From: Prochlorococcus sp. AG-442-M23
GTDB lineage: Bacteria > Cyanobacteriota > Cyanobacteriia > PCC-6307 > Cyanobiaceae
Length of the DNA: 64,000 nucleotides
Reading direction: 5' to 3'
NCBI GenBank assembly: GCA_003209655.1
Contig: QCPW01000001.1
Coordinates: 186,001 to 250,000 of the forward strand
Position 1 is the first letter of the stretch. Every line of letters begins with the position of its first letter. Made by a program: the position numbers and the translations under genes. Positions 40,299 to 50,860 of the stretch are shown here, one piece after another. Below the pieces are notes generated by a model. The model had not been told where the DNA came from. It was given only the letters and a program-made list of their open reading frames with translations, and did no database searches.

Positions 40299-40496
40299 TC
40301 AAACTAAGGCAGAAACTATCCCCGTAACAAAGACTAAAACTACCCAAACTGCAGCAATAGAATATATTTTTCTTCTACTCTCTTTCTGTCCCTCTTCCGA
40401 AGAAGGTGAGGTTACATATAAAACTGGAACACCAACTACTGCTATTAATGAAGCAAATAAAAGAGCATTTACAAAGAAAAAGTTAACTGCCTGCAT
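40299..40496 (-). CDS. psbZ: photosystem II protein PsbZ
   Basis: A 65-residue protein with two membrane spans (about 5-29 and 45-64) joined by a polar loop. The family motif VGVPVLYVTSP (21-31) and the C-terminal VWVVLVFVTGIVSAL match PsbZ, a photosystem II subunit that stabilises the outer antenna. A perfect TATAAT stands 23 nt upstream of its ATG. It is divergent from mutS and followed by ribH. Confidence 0.92.
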   Translation of the reverse strand: MQAVNFFFVNALLFASLIAVVGVPVLYVTSPSSEEGQKESRRKIYSIAAVWVVLVFVTGIVSALV

Positions 40497-40518
40497 GATT
40501 TGAACTTATTTTGAGATA

Positions 40519-40524
40519 ATTATA
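40519..40524 (-). promoter_or_regulatory. predicted -10 box for psbZ
   Basis: On the minus strand the sequence reads TATAAT with its 3' base 23 nt before the psbZ ATG, giving a short leader of about 10-18 nt. No convincing -35 hexamer lies 17 nt further upstream (the sequence there is CATTTT), so this is a tentative promoter. Confidence 0.45.
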
Positions 40525-40639
40525 GATACTATGATCTCATGAAAATGAATATTTTTAGAGAAAATTTACATACTTTTAGCCACTGTAAAAATGCAAAAAG
40601 AAAATTAGTCCCTAATATCAATTTATAAATAATAAAAAA

Positions 40640-43387
40640 ATGCAAGAAGATACAATAATTCAGAAAAATTTATTTGTAATTAATAATGAACCTAAAAATC
40701 AAAAAAACACTCATCAAATTCCTGAAGATTTAACGAATGAAGAATTGAAAAATGAATCGCAGAAAAGACCCAGACAAAGAAAGAATTCTACTAATTTAAT
40801 TAACAAATTTAAAAATGATCTAATTACAGAAAAAAAACATGACTGTATTCATGAGAAATCTTATAGTTATAAAACAGTTGAAAAACAAAAGTTAACTCCA
40901 ATTCTCAAACATTATGTTCAATTGAAAGAAGAAAACAGCAATAGATTGTTGTTATATAGATTAGGCGATTTTTTTGAATGTTTTTTTGAAGATGCTGTAT
41001 TTATATCGAACATATTAGAGATAACATTAACCAGCAAAGATGCTGGAAAAGAAATTGGGAAGATCCCTATGGCAGGAGTACCTCATCATGCAATGGAGAG
41101 ATACTGCGCAGAGTTAATTAAGAAAAACCATTCAATAGTTATATGCGACCAGTTAGAAAAAAGTTCTGGGAACTATGGAACACCTCTTAAAAGAGGAATA
41201 ACAAGAATTATTACCCCAGGAACTGTGATTGAAGAAGGGATGTTGGTTGCGAAAAAAAATAATTGGATAACAGCAATCCATTTGTCAGAAAACATTTCTG
41301 AAAAATTATATGAATGGGGTATCTCAAGAGCTGATGTAAGTACAGGAGAATTATTAACAATGGAGGGTAAAACACTCTCAAAACTGTTCGATGAAATTAT
41401 TAAATTAGATACATCAGAAATCATTGTAGGAAGCAACGAAGAAAAAAATTTATTAGAGGAGCAAGATCAACAAATCAAATATACGGTTACTAAAGAGACT
41501 TTTTTCAGTATTAATGAAGCAAGTTCAACCATAAAAAACTATTTTGAAATTATAAGTTTAGAAGGTCTAGGACTCAATAATTTAAACAATGCGACTAAAT
41601 CACTTGGTGGCTTACTAAATTATTTAGAGAAAATTAATCCTTCCAAATTAGAAAACGATTCTTCTCTAAAAATTTCTTTAGATTTTCCACAAATTGAATT
41701 TTCAAAAGATCGTTTAATAATTGATTATCAAACTGAAAAAAACTTAGAAATAAAAAATACACAACGAGAAAATAATTATGTCGGTTCTCTTCTTTGGAGC
41801 ATAGATAAAACTTATACCTGCATGGGTGCAAGATGTTTAAGAAGATGGATAGACTCACCATTACTAAATATTGATGAAATTTGTAAAAGACAAAATATTA
41901 TTTCAAACTTTCTAGAGTCCAAAAAATTACGAGTAGATACCCAAAATATACTCAGAGCAATGGGAGATTTAGAGAGACTTTCTGGTAGGGCATGCGCTGG
42001 TCATGCAAGTCCAAGAGATTTGATCGCAATATCAGAGGGTCTAAAAAAATTACCCAGATTAAAGTCGATTGTTAAGTTATTTAATTATAAAATGCCATCT
42101 TGGATAGATCAATTGAAAAATATTGATAATGAACTTTTAGAATTAGCAGATCTAATAAGTTTCAAGCTAGTAGAAAATCCCCCTTTGAATACTAGTGAAG
42201 GAGGAATTATCCATGATGGAGTTGATAATGTTTTAGATGGCTTACGTAACTTAATAGACGACTATTCAGATTGGTTAAATCAAGAAGAATTAAAAGAAAG
42301 AAAAATTAGTAAAATATCAAATTTAAAAATTCAATTCCATAAGAACTTTGGTTATTACATTTCAATAAACAAATCTAAAGTAAATTTAGCCCCTCATCAT
42401 TGGATTAAAAGACAAACTCTTACTAATGAGGAAAGATATGTAACTACAGAAATTAAAAATAAAGAAAGTAAAATATTTCAAGTCAAAAATCGGGCAGCTG
42501 CAAAAGAATATGAATTATTTTGCGAGATCAGAAATCTTGTCGCTTCAAAAACAAAAGAAATAAGATCTATTGCAAAATCAATTGCCTGTATGGATGCATT
42601 ACTTGGTTTAGCAATTACATCATTAGAAAATAATTTTATAAAACCAACTCTTTTACCCATTACAAATTCAGCAAAAGAGAAAAAAACAGAAATACTAGCA
42701 GGAAGGAATCCTATTGTTGAACAGTTATTAATAAATAAGCAATTTATATCTAATGATATTTTATTTAATAATCAGCAAAAATTAATAATATTAACTGGCC
42801 CTAATGCAAGTGGAAAGAGTTGCTTTATTAGACAAATAGGTTTAATACAAATCCTATCTCAAATTGGGAGCTTTATCCCTGCAAGCAAAGCAGAAATTCA
42901 AATTGTAGATCGAATATTTACGAGAATTGGAGCCGTAGATGATCAATCATCTGGGCAATCTACATTCATGGTAGAAATGTCAGAAACAGCGTCAATTCTT
43001 AATCAAGCGACATCAAACTCTCTGGTCTTACTTGATGAGATAGGAAGAGGAACATCTACTTTTGACGGGCTATCTATTGCATGGTCAGTGAGTGAATATC
43101 TTGCAAAAAAAATTGTCTGTAATACCATTTTTGCAACCCATTATCATGAACTAAATTTTCTTAAAAATACAAACGCAAATGTAGAAAACTTTCAAGTTTT
43201 AGTAAAACAAAAAACAGATAAACTTCATTTTTGTCATAAAATTAAAAAAGGTGGTGCAAGCAAAAGTTATGGAATTGAAGCTGCAAAGTTAGCCGGTGTG
43301 CCTAATGAAGTTGTGGACAAAGCTAGATTAGTTTTAGATTATTTAGAAAAAAATAATAAGTTAAATTCTAAAATTGAAATTAAATAA
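40640..43387 (+). CDS. mutS: DNA mismatch repair protein MutS
   Basis: A 915-residue mismatch-recognition ATPase. The mismatch-binding F-x-E wedge is in [12 protein letters not shown] (109-120), preceded by [11 protein letters not shown]. Walker A is GPNASGKS (720-727) and further on are [30 protein letters not shown] (Walker B) and the conserved ATHYHEL. Compared with E. coli MutS, about 75 lysine/asparagine-rich residues precede the first domain; a non-conserved extension of this kind is reported in related marine cyanobacteria. It is divergent from psbZ. Confidence 0.96.
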   Translation: MQEDTIIQKNLFVINNEPKNQKNTHQIPEDLTNEELKNESQKRPRQRKNSTNLINKFKNDLITEKKHDCIHEKSYSYKTVEKQKLTPILKHYVQLKEENSNRLLLYRLGDFFECFFEDAVFISNILEITLTSKDAGKEIGKIPMAGVPHHAMERYCAELIKKNHSIVICDQLEKSSGNYGTPLKRGITRIITPGTVIEEGMLVAKKNNWITAIHLSENISEKLYEWGISRADVSTGELLTMEGKTLSKLFDEIIKLDTSEIIVGSNEEKNLLEEQDQQIKYTVTKETFFSINEASSTIKNYFEIISLEGLGLNNLNNATKSLGGLLNYLEKINPSKLENDSSLKISLDFPQIEFSKDRLIIDYQTEKNLEIKNTQRENNYVGSLLWSIDKTYTCMGARCLRRWIDSPLLNIDEICKRQNIISNFLESKKLRVDTQNILRAMGDLERLSGRACAGHASPRDLIAISEGLKKLPRLKSIVKLFNYKMPSWIDQLKNIDNELLELADLISFKLVENPPLNTSEGGIIHDGVDNVLDGLRNLIDDYSDWLNQEELKERKISKISNLKIQFHKNFGYYISINKSKVNLAPHHWIKRQTLTNEERYVTTEIKNKESKIFQVKNRAAAKEYELFCEIRNLVASKTKEIRSIAKSIACMDALLGLAITSLENNFIKPTLLPITNSAKEKKTEILAGRNPIVEQLLINKQFISNDILFNNQQKLIILTGPNASGKSCFIRQIGLIQILSQIGSFIPASKAEIQIVDRIFTRIGAVDDQSSGQSTFMVEMSETASILNQATSNSLVLLDEIGRGTSTFDGLSIAWSVSEYLAKKIVCNTIFATHYHELNFLKNTNANVENFQVLVKQKTDKLHFCHKIKKGGASKSYGIEAAKLAGVPNEVVDKARLVLDYLEKNNKLNSKIEIK

Positions 43388-43417
43388 CTAATTACAATGA
43401 AGTAACATTAAATTATT

Positions 43418-44041
43418 TTAAATAGTCTCCCTTAATAAGGCGTTAATAGCTGCTGCTGCCATGGCAGCTCCTCCTCTTGAAGAATTGACAACAATCCTTG
43501 GGAAATTTGTATTGAGTAGTTTCTCTTTACTTTGCCGAACCCCAATAAAACCTACAGGCATCCCAATAATTAAACTAGGAATTTGTTTTGAATTCTTCAG
43601 AATCTCCAATAGATTAACTAACGCAGTAGGAGAACTTCCAATAACGATAATTGGTGATTTACTTCCAGAATTTTTCGCAGATAATTCAATCCAACCTTTT
43701 TCTATTCCATAAGCAGTTTTAGTTAATCCCAGTAAATCTTTATCATTAATCCATTTTTTTGCAGAAAAAACTGAATTTCCACAAGTATTTTTTGCCATTG
43801 ATTTAATAGCTGCTGCTGCCATATCAGTATCAGTCAATATTGGCGCGCCTTCTTTTAAAGATTTTACTGCTTTTTCACAGGCTCCTTCACTAAATTCTAA
43901 AAGTTTCTGAATACTAAAATCACCTGAGGTATGAATTAATCTTTCTAAAACTTTATTTTCTAAATAATTAAAATTATTTTTTATCAAATTAGATTTGATA
44001 AATCTAATACTTTCTAAAAAAATAGGATGATCTTTTAACAT
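43418..44041 (-). CDS. cobH: precorrin-8X methylmutase
   Basis: A 207-residue enzyme moving a methyl group from C-11 to C-12 in cobalamin (or anaerobic cobyrinate) synthesis, also called CbiC. The catalytic histidine is His37 in RLIHTSGDFS. The family blocks LTDTDMAAAAIK, GSSPTALVNLL and MPVGFIGVRQSK are present, and the C-terminus carries the usual GGAAMAAAAINALL. It is convergent with mutS and divergent from holA. No cobalamin riboswitch is visible in the short upstream gap. Confidence 0.93.
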   Translation of the reverse strand: MLKDHPIFLESIRFIKSNLIKNNFNYLENKVLERLIHTSGDFSIQKLLEFSEGACEKAVKSLKEGAPILTDTDMAAAAIKSMAKNTCGNSVFSAKKWINDKDLLGLTKTAYGIEKGWIELSAKNSGSKSPIIVIGSSPTALVNLLEILKNSKQIPSLIIGMPVGFIGVRQSKEKLLNTNFPRIVVNSSRGGAAMAAAAINALLRETI

Positions 44042-44105
44042 TAAAATTAAGTCTTACTTATCTTATAAGTAAGCATAATTATAATAGGCTTCTTTTTTAT
44101 CAAAT

Positions 44106-45107
44106 ATGCCAATACAAATAATTTGGGGAAATGATTTAAATGCATGTAATAAGTTTATTCAAGAAATAATTGATCATAACGTATCCAAAACGTGGAAAGA
44201 AATTAATGTGAGCTGTTTAAACGGTGATGAAGACACTCAAATCAACCAAGCATTTGATGAAATACTTACGCCTCCTTTAGGGGACGGATCACGAGTAGTT
44301 GTGTTAAAAAATAACCCAATATTCACAAATAAAAATGAGGAATTAAGAATAAAGTTTGAAAGAATTTATAAAAATATTCCAAGCAATACTTTTTTTATTT
44401 TGCAAAACACTAAAAAACCAGATTCAAGGCTCAAGAGCACCAAATTTATTCAAAATTTAATCAAAAATAATTTAGCAACTGAAACGTCATTTTCTTTACC
44501 AGATATCTGGGATTACGAAGGTCAAAAAAGATATATAGAAAATACAGCAAATGCAATGAATATCAATCTTGGTAAGGGAGCAGCTGAATGTATTTTTGAT
44601 TCAATAGGCAATGAAAGTTTTAACTTAATAAGCGAATTAGCCAAAGCAAAATTATATCTATCTGCATCAAATAATGATGAAAACAAAGAACTCATTCTCG
44701 AAAGTGATGATGTAAAAAAAATATTTAATACTCATCAGTCAAATATCTTTAAAGTAATTGATCACCTATTACAAAAAAACATTAATGAAAGTCTTATAGA
44801 AATCCATTATTTATTAAAAAAAGGAGAACCTGCATTAAGGCTAAATGCGGGATTAATAAGTCAAATCAGAATGCATACCATTGTAAAATTACTGCATAAA
44901 TCTGGTGAGCAAGATTTAAGCAAAATATGCAAAATTGCTAATATTTCTAACCCTAAAAGAATATTTTTTATACGTAAAAAAGTAAATAATACATCCTCAG
45001 TTTTCTTAATCAATTTGATGAGTATTTTATTAGATATTGAATCTTCACTAAAAAAAGGCAATAATTCTACTAGTGTTTTTACAGAGAATCTCATTAAATT
45101 AAGTTAA
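44106..45107 (+). CDS. holA: DNA polymerase III subunit delta
   Basis: A 333-residue clamp-loader subunit that opens the sliding clamp. It has the weakly conserved HolA layout: an N-terminal strand set (IQIIWGNDLNACNKFIQEII), FILQNTKKPDSRLKSTKFIQ, and a C-terminal helical collar with KVIDHLLQKN, KKGEPALRLNAGLISQIRMH and LINLMSILLDIESSLKKG. It has lost a true Walker motif, as is normal for delta. It lies 39 nt upstream of lysC. The call depends on overall layout, hence moderate confidence. Confidence 0.82.
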   Translation: MPIQIIWGNDLNACNKFIQEIIDHNVSKTWKEINVSCLNGDEDTQINQAFDEILTPPLGDGSRVVVLKNNPIFTNKNEELRIKFERIYKNIPSNTFFILQNTKKPDSRLKSTKFIQNLIKNNLATETSFSLPDIWDYEGQKRYIENTANAMNINLGKGAAECIFDSIGNESFNLISELAKAKLYLSASNNDENKELILESDDVKKIFNTHQSNIFKVIDHLLQKNINESLIEIHYLLKKGEPALRLNAGLISQIRMHTIVKLLHKSGEQDLSKICKIANISNPKRIFFIRKKVNNTSSVFLINLMSILLDIESSLKKGNNSTSVFTENLIKLS

Positions 45108-45146
45108 TCAAATATTAAGTTTGATAATTTACATTATGATTTAAAT

Positions 45147-46907
45147 ATGGCTTTATTAATCAAAAAATTTGGGGGTACTTCAGTTGGAGATATTACAAAA
45201 ATTAAGGCTATTGCTCAAAGTATTGGACAAAGTAAAGAGGCTGGAAATGAAATAGTAGTAGTTGTATCTGCAATGGGTAATTCAACAGATAATTTAAATC
45301 AGTTAGCAGAATCAATTAGCAAAAATCCAAATAGTAGAGAATTAGATATGCTCTTATCTACAGGGGAGCAAGTAACTATTGCACTGCTCTCAATGTCACT
45401 TAATGAATATGGGATCCCTGCAATATCTATGACAGGGAGTCAAGTTGGAATTATTACTGAATCAATTCACGGAAAAGCAAGAATTCTAGATATCAAAACA
45501 GAACGTATACAAAACTATATTAATCAAGGTTATGTAGTAGTAATTGCTGGTTTTCAAGGTTCCACTCTAAGTCATACTGGATCGATGGAAATAACCACTT
45601 TAGGAAGAGGGGGTTCAGATACTTCAGCGGTGGCCCTCTCAACAGCATTAGGTGCTGAAACTTGTGAGATATATACTGATGTTCCTGGAGTTCTTACCAC
45701 AGACCCAAGAATAGTGCCTAATGCAAAATTGTTAGATCTAATTAGTTGCGAAGAAATGCTAGAACTTGCAAGTGTTGGCGCATCGGTTCTCCATCCTAGA
45801 GCTGTAGAAATTGCTCGTAATTATGGAATAAAATTATATGTAAAATCAAGCCAAACCCTTTCAAATGGAACTCTCTTACATAGCAAAATAAAACCAATAC
45901 CTCTCAAAAGAGGGGGATTAGAATTAACAAAAACTGTAAATAGTCTTGAAGTATTGGAAAACCAAATTGTTTTTAGTATTTCTAGCCTACCTGATAGACC
46001 TGGAATTGCAGCTCAAATATTTGAAACTTTATCGCAAGCAAACATAAATGTTGATTTAATAATCCAAGCTACTCATGATGGGAATAGTAATGATATTGCA
46101 TTTACAGTTAATGAGTTTGAGTTAACAAAAACTATTGAACAATGTAAATTAATAACCGATCATTTAGGCGGAGAATATAATTTTAAAACAAATATGACAA
46201 AGTTAAGTATTCAAGGAGCGGGAATAATGGGAAGGCCAAGTGTTTCGGCTGATTTATTTGAAACTTTATCGCAAGCAAACATAAATGTAAGATTAATAGC
46301 TACAAGCGAGATCAAAGTCAGCTGCGTAGTTGATATAGATAATATTCCAAAAGCTATTAGATTTATAAGTGAAAAATTTAAATTATCTGATAAACAAATT
46401 TTTATCAATCCATTATTCGAGAAAGAGGATTTGCCTGAAGTAAGAGGTATTGCATTAGATAAAAATCAAGTTCAAGTTAGTTTCCGTAACCTACCTGATA
46501 AACCTGGTGTAGCCGCTTCAATATGTTTAGCTCTAGCAGAGAGTAATTTAATTTTTGATACTATTGTTCAGTCTGAAAGGTTAACATCTTTCAAAACCAA
46601 AGACATAAGTTTTACCATGAACAAGCAAGATAGAAAAAGAGCTAATAAAATTTTTCAATCCTTAACAAAAAAATTAGCAGGATCATTTATTGAAGATGGA
46701 CCTGAAATAGCCAAAGTAAGCACAGTTGGAGCTGGAATGGCATTTAAAGTTGGAACAGCTGGGAAAATATTTAGGGCGCTTGCAAATAAAAATATTAATA
46801 TTGAAATGATTGCTACAAGCGAGATAAGAACTTCTTGTATCGTCTTAGAAAAGGATTGCGACCAAGCAGTCAATGCAATTCATTCTTATTTCGAATTAGA
46901 TAAATAA
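45147..46907 (+). CDS. lysC: aspartate kinase
   Basis: A 586-residue enzyme phosphorylating aspartate, the first step to lysine, threonine and methionine. The kinase domain (1-250) shows KKFGGTSVGD (6-15), LLSTGEQVTIALLSM and TTLGRGGSDTSAVALS. Two pairs of ACT domains follow (about 265-420 and 430-586), longer than the single pair in most bacteria, and each pair carries ATSEI or similar regulatory motifs. The duplicated tail is the known cyanobacterial arrangement for feedback control by lysine and threonine. It lies upstream of the aspartate-pathway genes asd and dapA by several kb. Confidence 0.95.
   Translation: MALLIKKFGGTSVGDITKIKAIAQSIGQSKEAGNEIVVVVSAMGNSTDNLNQLAESISKNPNSRELDMLLSTGEQVTIALLSMSLNEYGIPAISMTGSQVGIITESIHGKARILDIKTERIQNYINQGYVVVIAGFQGSTLSHTGSMEITTLGRGGSDTSAVALSTALGAETCEIYTDVPGVLTTDPRIVPNAKLLDLISCEEMLELASVGASVLHPRAVEIARNYGIKLYVKSSQTLSNGTLLHSKIKPIPLKRGGLELTKTVNSLEVLENQIVFSISSLPDRPGIAAQIFETLSQANINVDLIIQATHDGNSNDIAFTVNEFELTKTIEQCKLITDHLGGEYNFKTNMTKLSIQGAGIMGRPSVSADLFETLSQANINVRLIATSEIKVSCVVDIDNIPKAIRFISEKFKLSDKQIFINPLFEKEDLPEVRGIALDKNQVQVSFRNLPDKPGVAASICLALAESNLIFDTIVQSERLTSFKTKDISFTMNKQDRKRANKIFQSLTKKLAGSFIEDGPEIAKVSTVGAGMAFKVGTAGKIFRALANKNINIEMIATSEIRTSCIVLEKDCDQAVNAIHSYFELDK
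46018..46051 (+). repeat. 34-nt exact repeat within lysC (copy 1)
   Basis: Identical to 46255-46288, 237 nt (79 codons) downstream in the same frame. It codes for IFETLSQANIN-type ACT-domain helix residues of the first and second domain. Codon-level identity goes beyond what protein conservation needs. Confidence 0.95.
46255..46288 (+). repeat. 34-nt exact repeat within lysC (copy 2)
   Basis: Second copy of the 46018-46051 repeat, in frame and in the next ACT domain (LFETLSQANIN). The nearby motif GCTACAAGCGAGAT also recurs around 46299 and 46811. Confidence 0.95.
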
Positions 46908-46919
46908 TTTATTAATTAA

Positions 46920-48959
46920 TTAACTATTTCTAGATAATTTTTGCCTAAGTTTCTTAATTCTATCTCTGAGATCTGCAGCTTCTTCAAAATTGAGTTCTTT
47001 TGCAGCATTTTTCATCTTGTTTTCTAATTTTTCAATTAAATCAGGCATTTCTTCAAGTAAACACTGATTATCTTTAGAGTTTAAAATCTCGTCTGTTTTA
47101 TTATTAACAATATTTATAAGATCTTTAGATAATCCTGCACTATCTAATTTTCTGGATAATTCTAAAAATGATAATATTGAATTTTCTATTTTCTTACCGG
47201 CGGCTTTAGGAGTAATACCGTTGATCTGGTTATATTTTTTTTGGATAGTTCTTCTTCTATCAGTTTCAGATATTGCTCTTTTCATAGATTCGGTATAGTT
47301 ATCTGCATAAAGTAAAGCAACCCCTTCCACATGCCTAGCAGCTCTTCCAATAGTTTGAATTAGCGAACGCTCAGCTCTCAAAAAACCCTCCTTATCAGCA
47401 TCTAAAATTGCAACTAAAGAAACTTCAGGTAAATCAAGTCCTTCTCTAAGCAAATTTACTCCAACTAATACATCATATTCACCCAATCTAAGATCTTGTA
47501 TGATTTCTATCCTTTCAATTGAATGAATTTCAGAATGCAAATACCTTACTCTTACTTTATTATCCGATAAAAAATCTGTAAGATCTTCTGCCATCCTTTT
47601 TGTGAGAGTAGTGACAAGTACTCTTTGTTTCTTCTTAGCTCTAACTCTTATTTCTGACAAAAGATCATCTATTTGACCATCACTAGGCCTTACATCAATG
47701 ATTGGATCTAAAACACCTGTTGGTCTTATAACTTGTTCAATAAACTGGCCTTCACATTGATCCAGTTCCCATTGACCAGGAGTTGCACTAATAAATAATG
47801 TCTGTCTAGATTTTTCCCAAAACTCTTCACACTTTAAAGGTCTGTTATCCGCAGCACTCGGCAACCGAAACCCATGATCTATTAATACCTTTTTTCTGGC
47901 TTGATCTCCATTGTACATTGCATGTAATTGTGGGCATGTTACATGACTTTCATCAATCACTAATAACCAATCTTTTGGGAAATAATCTATTAAGCATTCT
48001 GGAGGAGTCCCAGCATCTCTTCCAGCTAAATGACGTGCGTAATTTTCAACACCATTGCAATATCCTACTTCTCTAAGCATTTCCAAATCATATTTTGTAC
48101 GCTGTTCTAATCGTTGAGCCTCCAACAACTTCCCCTCATAAGCAAATTTTTCTAATTGTTCTTTTAATTCACTTTTTATAGCACTAATAGCAGCATCTAA
48201 TCTTTCTTTTGGAGTAACAAAATGCTTAGCAGGATAAACACTAACCTGATCAAGACTTTCAAGAATCTCTCCAGTTAAGGGATCAACAAATCTAATAGCC
48301 TCTATTTCATCTCCAAATAATTCAATTCTTATCAACCTATCTTCATAAGCTGGACCAATTTCTAATACATCCCCTTTAATTCTAAATCTGCCTCTAGTGA
48401 TTTCTAAATCATTCCTTGTATATTGATTATCAACTAATGATCTCAAAGAAGAACGCAAATTTATTGATTCTCCTACCACAAATTTAACAGCCGCCTTTAA
48501 ATATTCACTTGGTATTCCAAGACCATAAATACAGCTAATTGATGCAACAACAATTACATCTTTCCTTTCAAATAAGGATCGAGTAGCCGAATGCCTCAGC
48601 ATATCAATCTCCTCATTAATTGAGGCAGTTTTTGCTATGTATGTATCACTGACTGGAACATAAGCCTCGGGTTGATAATAATCATAGTAAGAGATAAAGT
48701 ATTCAACTGCATTATTAGGAAAAAACTCTCTTAATTCATTGCATAATTGAGCAGCTAAAGTTTTATTATGAGCCAAAACAAGAGCAGGTCTTCCAGTTTG
48801 TTCTATTACATTTGCAATAGTGAATGTTTTTCCGGTCCCAGTTGCTCCCAAAAGAGTTTGAAACTCTTTACCGCTATTAACTCCATGAACTAATTTTTTA
48901 ATAGCTTCGGGCTGATCACCATTCGGTTCATATGGTGCTTGAAGCGTATAGTTTTTCAT
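46920..48959 (-). CDS. uvrB: excinuclease ABC subunit B
   Basis: A 679-residue damage-verification helicase of nucleotide excision repair. Walker A is [11 protein letters not shown] (37-47). The beta-hairpin region contains [12 protein letters not shown], Walker B is VIDESHV, and helicase motifs V/VI are [14 protein letters not shown] and [11 protein letters not shown]-terminal UVR domain (about 640-675) ends the protein, with a coiled-coil-like [26 protein letters not shown]. It is convergent with lysC. Confidence 0.97.
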   Translation of the reverse strand: MKNYTLQAPYEPNGDQPEAIKKLVHGVNSGKEFQTLLGATGTGKTFTIANVIEQTGRPALVLAHNKTLAAQLCNELREFFPNNAVEYFISYYDYYQPEAYVPVSDTYIAKTASINEEIDMLRHSATRSLFERKDVIVVASISCIYGLGIPSEYLKAAVKFVVGESINLRSSLRSLVDNQYTRNDLEITRGRFRIKGDVLEIGPAYEDRLIRIELFGDEIEAIRFVDPLTGEILESLDQVSVYPAKHFVTPKERLDAAISAIKSELKEQLEKFAYEGKLLEAQRLEQRTKYDLEMLREVGYCNGVENYARHLAGRDAGTPPECLIDYFPKDWLLVIDESHVTCPQLHAMYNGDQARKKVLIDHGFRLPSAADNRPLKCEEFWEKSRQTLFISATPGQWELDQCEGQFIEQVIRPTGVLDPIIDVRPSDGQIDDLLSEIRVRAKKKQRVLVTTLTKRMAEDLTDFLSDNKVRVRYLHSEIHSIERIEIIQDLRLGEYDVLVGVNLLREGLDLPEVSLVAILDADKEGFLRAERSLIQTIGRAARHVEGVALLYADNYTESMKRAISETDRRRTIQKKYNQINGITPKAAGKKIENSILSFLELSRKLDSAGLSKDLINIVNNKTDEILNSKDNQCLLEEMPDLIEKLENKMKNAAKELNFEEAADLRDRIKKLRQKLSRNS

Positions 48960-48987
48960 TCAGCTAATAGCTTTATCTTTGCTTATA

Positions 48988-49797
48988 TTAAGAAATTTTT
49001 TCTTTAATTATTGAATTTTCTAAAGATTCTTTTAAACCTCGAACAACAGCAATCATGGATATTAAATCATCTAATTTATTCACTACAGATCCAACTCCAA
49101 CTGCGGAAGCTCCACATGATAACGCTAAGGGACATGTAACCTCGCTTAAACCTGAAGCACTCATAATTGGAATATGAATAGACTGTTTCTTAAATTCTTT
49201 ATATATTGCAAAAGTAGCTGTCAATGTAGGTACTGACTTTTCAAATAATCCTTGTATACCTGAATTATATGGATGAGTACTTGTACCTCCTTCAGTTTGA
49301 ATAATGTCAGCGCCTTCAAAAACTAATTTAACGGCAAGATCAACCTGCCTGTCTAAAGGAATAGTATGAGGTACTGTAACTGATAGTGGAACATTAGGTA
49401 AAATATCTTTAGTTTCTTTTGTAAGATTTAAAACTTTCTCCTCCGAGAAAGTAATGCCTTGTTCATAAAAACTATCATAGTTTCCTATTTCGATTAAAGA
49501 AGCTCCTGCTTTTACTGAATTAATAAATAATTTAGGATCCACAGAACTTACACAAATTGGTAATGATGAAATCTCAATAGCAGATTCAACTAATTCAGGT
49601 TTACAAGCTAAATCAATCAAATCAGCACCTCCTAAAGACGCTGCTTCCGAAATTTTTTTAACAGATTGGAGTTCAAAATTATTTAATCCTGAAATAACTT
49701 TGAGTAAAGATTTATGGCTTAACTCTTCTTGAATTGTTTGTGGCAAAAGATTAATCAGACTCATTGACTTGATGAATTTATTACCCGATTGTGACAT
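48988..49797 (-). CDS. ycf23: Ycf23 family protein (DUF561)
   Basis: A 269-residue protein of the Ycf23/DUF561 family, which has a TIM-barrel-like fold and is found in cyanobacteria and red-algal plastids. Its biochemical role is unknown. Visible family-like stretches are GGADLIDLACKPELV, ICVSSVDP, IIQTEGGTSTHPYNSGIQGLFE and ASGLSEVTCPLALSCGASAVGVGSVVNKL. The ATG at 49797 gives a normal N-terminus. A TTG at 49848 would add 17 residues, and an ATG at 49764 would remove 11. The 52-bp gap to tilS contains the divergent promoters. Confidence 0.83.
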   Translation of the reverse strand: MSQSGNKFIKSMSLINLLPQTIQEELSHKSLLKVISGLNNFELQSVKKISEAASLGGADLIDLACKPELVESAIEISSLPICVSSVDPKLFINSVKAGASLIEIGNYDSFYEQGITFSEEKVLNLTKETKDILPNVPLSVTVPHTIPLDRQVDLAVKLVFEGADIIQTEGGTSTHPYNSGIQGLFEKSVPTLTATFAIYKEFKKQSIHIPIMSASGLSEVTCPLALSCGASAVGVGSVVNKLDDLISMIAVVRGLKESLENSIIKEKIS

Positions 49798-49849
49798 TGT
49801 TTTAGTAAAACAGTGAATTTTTTTAAAAATATTATTTGAGTTACACAAT

Positions 49850-50860
49850 ATGTCTAATAAAAATTTAACAAAAAAAAATTGGACATCCTGGCATCATCTC
49901 CTTCATAAGGAGTTTTTAATCAACAAACAACTAATTCCTAATGGAGCAAATCTATTGCTAGCAGTTTCCGGAGGACAAGATTCTATGGCTTTATTAAACC
50001 TAATCTATGATATGAAAACACAGCACAATTGGTATGTACATGTTTGGCATGGAGATCATCAATGGCATGAAAAATCTGAGAAATATGCTTTGGAATTAAA
50101 AAGATACTGTAATCAAAAAAATATCTCATTTTTATTTGATAGAGCTGATAAAAAAACAATTTCTTCTGAAGGAAAAGCACGAGACTGGAGATATCAAAAA
50201 TTAAGGGAAAGAGCAAATCAATTATTATCTGAAAACCCAAATAATATTGCAGTTTACTTAATGACGGGCCACACCAGCACAGATAATGCAGAAACATTTT
50301 TACTAAATTTAGCTAGAGGGAGCAATTATGCAGGACTAAGCTTTATCAACAAAAAAAGATTACTTGAACAAAATATCTTTTTAATAAGACCATTATTAAT
50401 ATTTAGCAGAGAAGATACCAAAGCAATTTGTGACTTGATGAACATTCCCATTTGGGAAGACCCATCTAATTATGATCTAAAAATAAAAAGAAATTTAGTA
50501 AGAAAAAAAATTATCCCAACTTTTGAAACTTTGTATCCAAATTATTCCAAAAGAGTTAATAGTTTTGCAGAAAAAATGAGTAAGTTTAATGAAGAGCAAA
50601 AGGATTTAGCTCAACTTGCATATCAATCTTGTAAAGATACAAATGGTTTGAACAGGCAAATATTAAATAGCTTATGCATTGAAGCTAGATGTACTATTTT
50701 AAATATTCTCTTAAAAAAGAATTGCTCAAAACAATTAAATTCAAATAATCTTTATCATTTAGCCTCTTCAATTTTTGAAAAAGATAGAGGCCAAATAAAC
50801 TTACCAGAAAGATTAAAGATTATTTGGAACGAAGATTATATCAATCTTAAAAAATCCTAA
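49850..50860 (+). CDS. tilS: tRNA(Ile)-lysidine synthase
   Basis: A 336-residue PP-loop ATPase that turns C34 of tRNA-Ile(CAU) into lysidine, so that it reads AUA. The PP-loop is AVSGGQDSMAL (38-48). The conserved TGHTSTDNAETFLLNLARGS block and the arm VRKKIIPTF are present. The C-terminal domains of E. coli TilS are missing, as in the short cyanobacterial form. It overlaps the rnj stop by 4 nt tail to tail. Confidence 0.94.
   Translation: MSNKNLTKKNWTSWHHLLHKEFLINKQLIPNGANLLLAVSGGQDSMALLNLIYDMKTQHNWYVHVWHGDHQWHEKSEKYALELKRYCNQKNISFLFDRADKKTISSEGKARDWRYQKLRERANQLLSENPNNIAVYLMTGHTSTDNAETFLLNLARGSNYAGLSFINKKRLLEQNIFLIRPLLIFSREDTKAICDLMNIPIWEDPSNYDLKIKRNLVRKKIIPTFETLYPNYSKRVNSFAEKMSKFNEEQKDLAQLAYQSCKDTNGLNRQILNSLCIEARCTILNILLKKNCSKQLNSNNLYHLASSIFEKDRGQINLPERLKIIWNEDYINLKKS

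Noticed and set aside
40539-40628. 29-codon plus-strand frame between psbZ and mutS
   Set aside because: It is short, lacks a ribosome-binding site and has no similarity I recognise; it overlaps the psbZ promoter region.
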